From the NCBI GenBank assembly GCA_031279305.1, contig JAITIS010000100.1, positions 1-5,042 of the forward strand: 5,042 nucleotides of DNA, read 5' to 3'. Source of the DNA: Candidatus Margulisiibacteriota bacterium (GTDB lineage: Bacteria > Margulisbacteria > Termititenacia > Termititenacales > Termititenacaceae). The stretch's first letter is position 1. Each line of letters begins with the position of its first letter. A program made the translations under genes and the position numbers. This document shows, in pieces, positions 1 to 4,979 of the stretch. A model generated the notes under the pieces. It was given only the letters and a program-made list of their open reading frames with translations. It made no database searches and was not told the DNA's origin.

Positions 1-73
1 TAATAATTCTGCGCTTTTCCGGCTCGTTCAAAATAACCGCCAGCAAAATATTCGCATCCACAACGATTTCCAT
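1..73 (-). CDS. PIN-domain protein, VapC-like ribonuclease toxin (N-terminal fragment)
   Basis: Only the first 24 codons are present; the gene runs off the left edge. They read MEIVVDANILLAVILNEPEK followed by RRII. A short hydrophobic beta strand leading to an Asp (D6), then an N-x-L-L helix start and an E-P-E segment, is the usual opening of PIN-domain ribonucleases such as VapC, where this Asp is the first metal-binding acidic residue. VapC toxins typically cleave tRNA or rRNA and are held inactive by a partner antitoxin. No antitoxin gene lies directly upstream, because recG ends 32 nt before this start; a partner could lie beyond the left edge or be absent. There is no Shine-Dalgarno site before the ATG: a promoter and a perfect palindrome abut it. 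The call rests on a short stretch, so a non-toxin PIN nuclease is possible. Confidence 0.62.
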   Translation of the reverse strand, partial: MEIVVDANILLAVILNEPEKRRII

Positions 74-104
74 AGATACTATTGTACAATGTACAATAGT
101 ATCT
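74..104. promoter_or_regulatory. Perfect 31-bp palindrome, probable operator of the PIN gene
   Basis: Arms of 15 bp (AGATACTATTGTACA and its exact reverse complement) flank one central base. The element ends at the base just before the PIN-gene ATG and reaches the first base of that gene's -35 box, so it covers the whole -10 and spacer. The core TTGTACA-n-TGTACAA is the type of short symmetrical half-site bound by dimeric repressors, including toxin-antitoxin autoregulators. The bound regulator is inferred, not identified. A 1-base centre makes it a poor RNA hairpin, and there is no T tract, so a terminator role is unlikely. Confidence 0.75.
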
Positions 105-109
105 GTCAA
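81..109 (-). promoter_or_regulatory. Promoter of the PIN-domain gene, probably leaderless
   Basis: On the minus strand a consensus -35 TTGACA (104-109) is followed by a 17-bp spacer and the -10 TACAAT (81-86, five of six matches to TATAAT). Only 7 nt separate the -10 from the ATG at 73, so transcription should start at or within a base or so of the start codon, giving a leaderless mRNA. The -35 overlaps the recG stop codon (106-108). The palindrome at 74-104 overlies the -10 and spacer, so a bound repressor would block RNA polymerase. Confidence 0.72.
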
Positions 110-2172
110 TTCAATAAAACATAGTCAATCAATCCCCGGCTGCGGCGGCGCAGTTCGGCGCGGAGCAAAGCATGCTCCGGCTGGGACAGACGCGCGTCCT
201 GCTCGATCAACGCAAAGGCGGCGGCGCGCGCGGTCTGCAGGAGAGCCTCGTCTTTGGCCAAGTCGGCTAGAAGCAGGTCGGGAAAACCAGACTGCGCCAC
301 ACCGGCAAAATCACCCGGACCACGTATGGATAAATCAATCTCCGCCAATTTAAAACCGTCCGTCGTTTCGACCATGGCGTTAATCCTTTTCCTACTGTCC
401 GCAGATTTAAGCTCGGCAATTAAGAAACAAAACGCTTCCTGCCGTCCGCGCCCCACCCGGCCGCGGAGCTGATGCAGCTGCGCCAGACCGAAACGCTCGG
501 CGTTTTCGATAATCATGACCGTCGCGTTGGGCACGTCGACGCCAACTTCAATCACCGTCGTCGAGACTAAAACCTGCAGCTCTTTTTCCCGGAACCGGCG
601 CATGATTTCCGCTTTTTCCGCGCTTTTCAGGCGGCCATGCAAAAGCCCGATCCGGTATTCGGGAAAAAATTTCACTAACCGCGCGCAAGAGTCGACCGCG
701 GCCTGCAAGTCTATTTTTTCCGATTCCTCGACCAGCGGGTAAACAATATAAGCCTGCTCGCCCTGCCGCAAACGCTGGCGCAAAAACTCCAGCACGCGCT
801 GGCGGTCGCGCGGCGCCACGTGATAAGTTTTGACCGGCGCGCGTCCTGGCGGCATTTCAGTGATGATCGAGCGGTCTAAGTCGCCGTAAATAGTCAAAGC
901 CAGACTGCGCGGTATCGGCGTGGCGGTCATGACCAGCAAATCGATATTTTCCGCGCTCTTGGTTTTTAACAACTGCCGCTGGACCACGCCGAAGCGGTGC
1001 TGTTCGTCGATAATGACGAAGCCCAGTTTTTGAAAAGTAACTTTTTCCTGAATGACCGCTTGCGTGCCGATGATGATCTGACATTCTCCGGATGCCAGCT
1101 GCCGGTAAATTTCTTTTTTCTCGGAGGGCGTGTGTTTGCCGAGCAACGCGCCGACCTTGACGCCGAGCGCGGCCAGACGCGCGGCAATCTTGGCAAAATG
1201 CTGTTCGGCCAGCACTTCCGTCGGCGCCATGAGCGCGGCTTGATAGCCGGACTGCACGGCGCAAAGCAATGCGGCAATCGCCACATCGGTTTTGCCGGAG
1301 CCGACATCGCCCTGCACCAGACGGTTCATGGGCTGAGGCGCGGCCATGTCGCGTAACACTTCGTCGATAACGCGTTTTTGCGCGGCGGTCAGCTGATAGG
1401 GCAGACTCCGGTAATAAGTCTCCAGCAGCGCGCCCTGCGGCTGAAAACGAATGCCGTTCAACTCTGTCTTGGCGCGGGCATAACGCAAGGCCGCGCCTAA
1501 CTCCACGTAAAAAAACTCATCAAAGACCAAACGCCGGCGCGCCTGCCGCCAGGCCTCGCGTTTAACGGGGAAATGCAGTTCGCGCACGGCCGCCGGCAAA
1601 GCGGGCAGCGCGTATTTAGTTTTCAAGTCCGGCGGCAAGGGATCGGTCAAAAGCGGCAAATATTCCAAAGCCAGCCGGACCGTCTGCCGGAGTTTTTTTT
1701 GGGTCAAACCCTCGGTCAGCGCGTAAAACGGCGTGATGCCAGCGCGGTAAGCCGGCGTGATGATTTCGTAATCGTCGGTCTCGACCTGCCAGCGCCGGCT
1801 GTAATTATTGTAAACAACTTTGCCGGACACTAAAACTTCTACGCCTGCGGTCAAAGTCTTGGCCAGAAATTTTTGATTGAACCAAACGGCGCTGAAAATC
1901 CCGTCGCTGTCCCGTATTTCCGCCTGTAAAACATAAAAACGCGGACGCGGCTGCCTTAGCTCTACCCGCGCAATCTTGCCGCGCAAAAGAATATGCTGTC
2001 CCGCGCAAGCGGACAATTCGCCGGAACGCTGGATTTTACTGCGGTCGACGTAACCGCGCGGGAAATAATAAAGCAGGTCACCCACTTTAGCCAGGCCAAG
2101 TTTTTGAAATTTTTTAGCCAGCGCCGGACCGACGCCTTTTAAATACTGAATATCCGTGTCGAGATCGGTCAT
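106..2172 (-). CDS. recG: ATP-dependent DNA helicase RecG
   Basis: RecG is a monomeric superfamily 2 double-strand DNA translocase that remodels stalled replication forks and Holliday junctions. The 688-residue product is close to the usual length (E. coli 693). Residues 11-45 hold a helix-hairpin-helix-like opening (LKGVGPALAKKFQKLG), and about 50-150 form the OB-fold wedge that splits the fork. Helicase motifs follow in order: Q-like YQLTAAQKR (259-267), Walker A GDVGSGKT (288-295), DEQH box (389-392), TATPIPRSLA (416-425), motif V around 537-549, and motif VI QLRGRVGRG (568-576). The C-terminal TRG motif that couples ATP hydrolysis to translocation is intact: DGFKLAEIDLSIRGPGD (605-621) with G-V-A-Q-S-G after it (Q627). 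The ATG gives the expected RecG start (M-T-D-L-D-T-x-I-Q-Y-L-K-G-V-G-P). No good Shine-Dalgarno site precedes it; the -10 box lies only 7 nt upstream. The gene looks intact and functional. Confidence 0.98.
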   Translation of the reverse strand: MTDLDTDIQYLKGVGPALAKKFQKLGLAKVGDLLYYFPRGYVDRSKIQRSGELSACAGQHILLRGKIARVELRQPRPRFYVLQAEIRDSDGIFSAVWFNQKFLAKTLTAGVEVLVSGKVVYNNYSRRWQVETDDYEIITPAYRAGITPFYALTEGLTQKKLRQTVRLALEYLPLLTDPLPPDLKTKYALPALPAAVRELHFPVKREAWRQARRRLVFDEFFYVELGAALRYARAKTELNGIRFQPQGALLETYYRSLPYQLTAAQKRVIDEVLRDMAAPQPMNRLVQGDVGSGKTDVAIAALLCAVQSGYQAALMAPTEVLAEQHFAKIAARLAALGVKVGALLGKHTPSEKKEIYRQLASGECQIIIGTQAVIQEKVTFQKLGFVIIDEQHRFGVVQRQLLKTKSAENIDLLVMTATPIPRSLALTIYGDLDRSIITEMPPGRAPVKTYHVAPRDRQRVLEFLRQRLRQGEQAYIVYPLVEESEKIDLQAAVDSCARLVKFFPEYRIGLLHGRLKSAEKAEIMRRFREKELQVLVSTTVIEVGVDVPNATVMIIENAERFGLAQLHQLRGRVGRGRQEAFCFLIAELKSADSRKRINAMVETTDGFKLAEIDLSIRGPGDFAGVAQSGFPDLLLADLAKDEALLQTARAAAFALIEQDARLSQPEHALLRAELRRRSRGLIDYVLLN

Positions 2173-2179
2173 TGCTGTA

Positions 2180-2188
2180 ATTGTAACA
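2180..2188 (-). promoter_or_regulatory. Extended -10 promoter of recG
   Basis: The minus strand reads TGTTACAAT: a TG-n extension before TACAAT (2180-2185). No convincing -35 lies 16-18 bp upstream (TTACTT at the 17-bp spacing), which fits an extended -10 promoter. The -10 is 7 nt from the recG ATG, so the message would begin at or next to the start codon. The terminator that ends at 2225 leaves just over 50 nt for a recG promoter, and this is the best candidate in that space. Inferred from motif and position only. Confidence 0.5.
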
Positions 2189-2224
2189 AGCGCGGAGAAA
2201 TTAAGTAACCGGATATTTGCCGCT

Positions 2225-2277
2225 AAAAAAATGAAGCGGACATTCCAACGAATTTTTTCGCCAAATTATCCGCTTCA
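2225..2277 (-). terminator. Rho-independent terminator after the lipoprotein gene
   Basis: On the minus strand a perfect 9-bp stem, TGAAGCGGA (2277-2269) with TCCGCTTCA (2240-2232), is followed directly by seven T (2231-2225). The 28-nt interior can continue the stem as a second arm (ATTT, bulged G, GGCGAA paired with TTCGTTGGAAT through several G-U pairs) capped by an AAAA loop. It begins 11 nt past the lipoprotein stop. No T tract follows the stem on the plus strand, so it acts in one direction only. It separates the lipoprotein transcript from recG. Confidence 0.88.
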
Positions 2278-2287
2278 GTAAAAACAA

Positions 2288-2440
2288 TTACTTGTAATCC
2301 GCAGGATTTGAGTTGTAACTGCCGCTGTATTTATTGCCGCTCTTGGCAGATGTGGAAACCTGCTCGGCGGTGCCGCCGCAGCCAGCCAGCATTACTGTCA
2401 CAGTCAGAGACAAAGCCGCAATTGCCAGTAATTTTCTCAT
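2288..2440 (-). CDS. Small lipoprotein of 50 residues, function unknown
   Basis: This short gene reads MRKLLAIAALSLTVTVMLAG, then C-G-G-T-A-E-Q-V-S-T-S-A-K and a Tyr/Ser/Asn/Gly-rich tail ending P-A-D-Y-K. Residues 1-20 are a classic type II signal peptide: positive R2-K3, a hydrophobic core, and lipobox L18-A19-G20-C21. Cleavage before C21 would leave a 30-residue lipid-anchored peptide on the membrane surface. Reality of the gene is supported by an unusually strong Shine-Dalgarno site 5 nt before the ATG, a promoter upstream and a terminator just downstream, making it a compact single-gene unit. The mature part is hydrophilic and too short for a recognisable enzyme domain. Its size recalls small lipoproteins such as entericidins, but the sequence gives no basis for naming it. 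Confidence 0.85.
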   Translation of the reverse strand: MRKLLAIAALSLTVTVMLAGCGGTAEQVSTSAKSGNKYSGSYNSNPADYK

Positions 2441-2445
2441 TTTAA

Positions 2446-2457
2446 GATCACTTCCTT
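2446..2457 (-). promoter_or_regulatory. Very strong ribosome binding site of the lipoprotein gene
   Basis: The minus strand reads AAGGAAGTGATC, ending 5 nt before the ATG. It matches the full anti-Shine-Dalgarno complement AAGGAGGTGATC at 11 of 12 positions. This fixes the start of a gene otherwise short enough to doubt, and predicts high translation. Confidence 0.85.
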
Positions 2458-2496
2458 TCGCAAGTATTTCTAATAATACTATTAATAATATTGACG

Positions 2497-2525
2497 ATTA
2501 TACATGATTGGCGCGGACCGTGCAA
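2497..2525 (-). promoter_or_regulatory. Promoter of the small lipoprotein gene
   Basis: A perfect -10 TATAAT (2497-2502) sits 17 bp after TTGCAC (2520-2525), which keeps only the TTG of a consensus -35. The -10 overlaps the nth stop codon (TAA, 2498-2500), so the promoter lies in the nth 3' end. The start site would be near 2490, giving an AT-rich leader of about 50 nt that ends in the strong ribosome binding site. The leader holds repeated TATTATTA runs and an imperfect AT palindrome (2475-2492). Alternative -10-like TATTAT words occur there. Confidence 0.55.
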
Positions 2526-3148
2526 TCTGTCAAAACACAGTTTACGCATTTGGGGCCGATGGGGCGGCAAATAGTCTGGCCAAAAGCCACGAGGATTTTA
2601 TTAATTGCTGACCATTTGTTTTCGGGAAAAATTTTCCGTAAAGCAAATTCTGTCTCTTCCGGTGTTTTAGTCCGCGCCCAGTCCAGACGATTGCTGATGC
2701 GGTGCACATGCGTGTCCACGCAAACCGCCGGCTGGTCAAACCCGAGCGCCAGCACCAAATTGGCGGTCTTGCGGCCAACGCCCGGAAAAGACAGCAAAGC
2801 ATCAAAATCAGCCGGCACCTGGCCGTTATATTTTTTCAGCAAAATACTACAAATCCGCAATATTTGTCCGGCCTTGGTATGATAAAAACCAACCGGATAA
2901 ATAAGTTTTTCCAACTGCCCTTTATTTAATTTTAAGATTTTTCGCGGAGTGTCAGCCGCGGCATACAAACGCCTGCTGGCCTGCGCCGTGGTCTGGTCTT
3001 TGGTGCGCAGAGAAAGTATTGTGCTGATTAAAATCTTGAACGGGTTTTCGGTCTCCACGGCCAGCAAATCCAAAACAGCCGCCGGCCATTTGGGATATTC
3101 TTTCTCGAGCAATTCTAATTCCCCGACCGCCTGCTTATCTGTTTTCAT
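2498..3148 (-). CDS. nth: Endonuclease III (DNA glycosylase/AP lyase)
   Basis: Nth starts base-excision repair by removing oxidised pyrimidines and nicking the abasic site through its lyase activity. The 216-residue product matches the family length (E. coli 211). The helix-hairpin-helix is LLSFPGVGRKTANLVLALG (118-136) with catalytic Lys K127; the catalytic Asp is D145 in C-V-D-T-H-V. Their 18-residue spacing equals that of K120/D138 in E. coli. Four C-terminal cysteines (C194, C201, C204, C209) should bind a [4Fe-4S] cluster. The last gap is four residues (C-x6-C-x2-C-x4-C) where E. coli has five. The segment ILSLRTKDQTT (44-54) replaces the E. coli ILSAQATD. An A-G-A-G-G-T ribosome binding site lies about 5 nt before the ATG and can be sequestered by a leader hairpin. 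The gene is probably transcribed with the upstream methyltransferase and fabI genes. Confidence 0.96.
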   Translation of the reverse strand: MKTDKQAVGELELLEKEYPKWPAAVLDLLAVETENPFKILISTILSLRTKDQTTAQASRRLYAAADTPRKILKLNKGQLEKLIYPVGFYHTKAGQILRICSILLKKYNGQVPADFDALLSFPGVGRKTANLVLALGFDQPAVCVDTHVHRISNRLDWARTKTPEETEFALRKIFPENKWSAINKILVAFGQTICRPIGPKCVNCVLTDCTVRANHV

Positions 3149-3149
3149 T

Positions 3150-3180
3150 TCAACCTCTTAATTTTATTATGGAGGGTTGA
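3150..3180 (-). promoter_or_regulatory. Leader hairpin able to cover the nth ribosome binding site
   Basis: In the minus-strand RNA, UCAACCCUC (3180-3172) can pair with GAGGUUGA (3157-3150), forming eight base pairs with one bulged C around an AT-rich 14-nt loop. The 3' arm is the nth Shine-Dalgarno sequence itself and ends 1 nt before the ATG. The pairing is visible; any control of translation is inferred. It is not a terminator because no T tract follows. Confidence 0.4.
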
Positions 3181-3218
3181 GTTCGAGGCAAACGCGCTCC
3201 AGCAAAATATTCAAGCCA

Positions 3219-4031
3219 TTAATTTCGTCTTTGTCTCAATGCTTCGTATATAAGTACAGCCGCGGAAACCGAAGCGTTGAGCGAGTCGACCGCGCCGGAC
3301 ATAGGGATAAGAACGCTGTTCGCGGCATTTTGCGTCCAAATCTCCGACACTCCGTCAGCTTCACTGCCTATCACTATAGCGGCAAATCCGGTGAAGTCAC
3401 AATCAAAATGTATTCTCTCGGCATAGGGAGAAGCAATTATAATCTTGATTTTATGTGAATTTAACCAATTTATTGCCTCATTTGCGGGAATACAAAACAC
3501 CGGCAGAGAGAAAATCGCTCCCAGGCTGGCGCGAATAAGATTGGGATTATAGAGGTCACCCGCTTCAGCACAGAGCAGGACAGCATCGACACCGGCGGCT
3601 TCGGCAGTGCGGAGAATTGCGCCGATATTGCCGGGTTTTTCCAATTTATCTAAAACAACAATCAACGGATGAGGCGGCAATTTAAAAGCATTTAGGTTTC
3701 GTTCCGGCATTTTGGCTACGGCGACAAAACCCTCTGTTTCGCCGCGATAGGAAATTCGCTCTAAGACTTTGCCGGAAACTTCTATTTTTTCGCCAATTTT
3801 TCCGCCTAAATTCACAGAAAAACTATATTTTTGAGGAGTGTATAAGAATTTTATAATCTCGACACCATGCCGCGCGGCGCTGCTCAATTCACGCTGTCCT
3901 TCGATAAGAAAAAGGCCAGTTTCGACGCGTCTCCGCTTGTCATACAGGCGCAAAACTTCCTTGACCAATGGATTAGCAGGGCTTGTTAGTTTTTTGTTAC
4001 CCGCGGACACAGTGAAAACCGTTGTCGACAT
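3219..4031 (-). CDS. TrmH/SpoU-family RNA 2'-O-methyltransferase (RlmB-like)
   Basis: The enzyme would transfer a methyl group from S-adenosylmethionine to a ribose 2'-OH in rRNA or tRNA. With the ATG at 4031 it has 270 residues, typical for two-domain SpoU enzymes. Residues 14-110 form the RNA-binding substrate domain (KLTSPANPLVKEVLRLYDKR, then ETGLFLIEGQREL at 37-49). The knotted SPOUT domain carries motif 1 LDKLEKPGNIGAILRTAEAAG (N135, R141), motif 2 IVIGSEADGV (219-228, E224) and motif 3 IPMSGAVDSLNASVSAAVLI (242-261, S250, N252), so the catalytic and cofactor-knot residues are present. The reading frame is open further upstream to 4097 but that part lies inside fabI. ATG 4031 overlaps fabI by 35 nt; GTG 4010 is an alternative and leaves K-K-L-T-S-P nearer the terminus, where homologues often begin. 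Neither has a good ribosome binding site, so coupling to fabI translation is likely. The RNA target cannot be told from sequence; RlmB (23S rRNA) is one option. Confidence 0.92.
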   Translation of the reverse strand: MSTTVFTVSAGNKKLTSPANPLVKEVLRLYDKRRRVETGLFLIEGQRELSSAARHGVEIIKFLYTPQKYSFSVNLGGKIGEKIEVSGKVLERISYRGETEGFVAVAKMPERNLNAFKLPPHPLIVVLDKLEKPGNIGAILRTAEAAGVDAVLLCAEAGDLYNPNLIRASLGAIFSLPVFCIPANEAINWLNSHKIKIIIASPYAERIHFDCDFTGFAAIVIGSEADGVSEIWTQNAANSVLIPMSGAVDSLNASVSAAVLIYEALRQRRN

Positions 4032-4770
4032 GAATGACTTCGCCAGTAATGGATTTGGAGAGGTCACTGCCGAGAAAAACAGCCGTGCCGGCCACATCCG
4101 CCGGAGTCAGCTCGCTTTTGAGCGGCATGAAATCCTGCGCTTTTTGCTGCAGGCCGGAAAAATTTTTAATGCCGCGCGCCGCCAGAGTTTTGATCGGGCC
4201 GGCGGAAATGCCGTTGACGCGGATTTTTTTAGACCCGAGGGATTGCGCCAAATATTTGCCGGAAATTTCCAGAGCGGCTTTGGTCACGCCGGCCAGACCG
4301 TAAGTGGAGATGGCATATTCGCCGCCAATATAAGTCAGATATATCACACTGCCGCCGCCCGCTGCCTCGAAAGCCGGCAGCAAAGCGTTGGTCACGGCAA
4401 TCAGGCTGTAGGAACTAATATCATTGGCCAGAGCAAAACCCGGACGGCTGACTTTGCAAAACTCGCCGTGCAAATCTTCTTTGGGCACGAAAGCCAGCGA
4501 ATGCACAAAAATATCGAGCCGGCCATAAGTGGAGAGAACTTCCTGCCCTACTCTGGCAATGTCCGCGTCTTTGGTCACATCAAGCTCGGTAAGCAGTTGC
4601 GGATTGAATGGCTTGACTAGATCGCCCATTTTTTCTTTGAGACGCTCGTTTTGATAAGTAAAGGCGACTTCCGCGCCGTGAGCGCGCAAAGCCTGAGCGA
4701 TGCCCCAGGCAATGCTGTAATCATTGGCCACGCCGGTAACCAGAGCTGTTTTACCTTCTAACAATTTCAC
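3997..4770 (-). CDS. fabI: Enoyl-[acyl-carrier-protein] reductase FabI
   Basis: FabI catalyses the last, NADH-dependent reduction in each cycle of type II fatty acid synthesis, turning trans-2-enoyl-ACP into acyl-ACP in the cytoplasm. The 257-residue protein is a short-chain dehydrogenase fold of normal length (E. coli 262). The divergent FabI nucleotide loop GVANDYSIAWG (13-23) is present, as is FTYQNERLK (37-45). The FabI pair Y147 and catalytic Y157, with K164 in Y-x6-K, match E. coli Y146/Y156/K163. V-N-G-I-S-A-G-P-I-K-T-L-A-A (185-198) is the typical substrate-loop entry. Position 93 is Ala (H-S-L-A-F), as in several drug-sensitive FabIs, so resistance is not implied. The GTG start is fixed by AGGAGGT 7 nt upstream; there is no better start. 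The stop lies inside the following methyltransferase gene. Confidence 0.97.
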   Translation of the reverse strand: MKLLEGKTALVTGVANDYSIAWGIAQALRAHGAEVAFTYQNERLKEKMGDLVKPFNPQLLTELDVTKDADIARVGQEVLSTYGRLDIFVHSLAFVPKEDLHGEFCKVSRPGFALANDISSYSLIAVTNALLPAFEAAGGGSVIYLTYIGGEYAISTYGLAGVTKAALEISGKYLAQSLGSKKIRVNGISAGPIKTLAARGIKNFSGLQQKAQDFMPLKSELTPADVAGTAVFLGSDLSKSITGEVIHVDNGFHCVRG

Positions 4771-4777
4771 TTCGCAG

Positions 4778-4784
4778 ACCTCCT
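4778..4784 (-). promoter_or_regulatory. Ribosome binding site of fabI
   Basis: AGGAGGT on the minus strand lies 7 nt before a GTG codon. This full-consensus site decides the non-ATG start of fabI at 4770. Confidence 0.9.
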
Positions 4785-4879
4785 AGATTTTATATCTTTC
4801 GCCTTTCGCCTCTTGCCCCGCGCGCTTATTTTTCACTTAACGCAATACGCGCTCAAACAGGCAAAAAAGCAGAAACTAG

Positions 4880-4908
4880 AGATTACTTAATTTTTCTAAA
4901 ATCGTCAA
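4880..4908 (-). promoter_or_regulatory. Candidate promoter of fabI and downstream genes
   Basis: TTGACG (4903-4908, five of six to consensus) is followed by 17 bp and TAATCT (4880-4885), which keeps the key TA and final T of a -10 box. The start site would be near 4873, giving a leader of about 100 nt before fabI. That leader has a tandem GGCGAAA/GCGAAAG repeat (4796-4809) and GC-rich arms (GCGCG with CGCGC, TTGCC with GGCAA) that could fold, but I recognise no known riboswitch. No stronger promoter is visible between 4785 and 5042 on this strand. Confidence 0.5.
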
Positions 4909-4937
4909 TGCATGGAAAACTGTGGCTGCGTTACCTA

Positions 4938-4952
4938 AATTTACAGTAAATT
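4938..4952. promoter_or_regulatory. Perfect 15-bp palindrome between divergent promoters
   Basis: AATTTAC-A-GTAAATT has seven-base perfect arms around one base. It lies between the fabI promoter and the plus-strand promoter and overlaps the first two bases of the latter's -35 box, a usual place for a repressor or activator site. I cannot assign the binding protein. In AT-rich DNA a palindrome this short could arise by chance. Confidence 0.4.
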
Positions 4953-4979
4953 GACATGGCGCCGCAAATTGGCTATAAT
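4951..4979 (+). promoter_or_regulatory. Perfect consensus promoter reading out of the right edge
   Basis: TTGACA (4951-4956), a 17-bp spacer and TATAAT (4974-4979) match the sigma-70 consensus exactly. This is the only strong plus-strand promoter in the window, and it points away from the minus-strand genes, with a start site near 4986. About 55 nt of transcript are visible. They do not match the start of any RNA gene I recognise. A GTG at 5018 opens a frame (V-S-A-A-V-I-L-G) to the window edge, with only a weak A/G-rich stretch before it, so the product is undetermined. Confidence 0.75.

Noticed and set aside
997..1356. Plus-strand frames opposite recG (also 515-742, 1573-1833)
   Set aside because: They are shadows of the GC-rich recG codons; recG motifs are intact throughout.
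2475..2492. Imperfect AT-rich palindrome in the lipoprotein leader
   Set aside because: One mismatch and very AT-rich sequence; simple TATTATTA repetition explains it.
3171..3238. Short minus-strand frame between the methyltransferase and nth, reading D-K-D-E-I-N-G-L-N-I-L-L-E-R-V-C-L-E-L-N-P-P then stop
   Set aside because: It looks protein-like, but has no ATG or GTG start and no ribosome binding site, and the methyltransferase already ends at its normal C-terminus, so a frameshifted tail is not needed.
4340..4520. FabI residue 93 as Ala instead of the E. coli Gly, considered as a drug-resistance change
   Set aside because: Ala is natural at this position in sensitive FabIs such as that of Staphylococcus aureus.
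3838..4620. Plus-strand open frame of 260 codons across fabI and the methyltransferase gene
   Set aside because: It is antisense to two genes with intact catalytic motifs, has no recognisable domain and no promoter or ribosome binding site.
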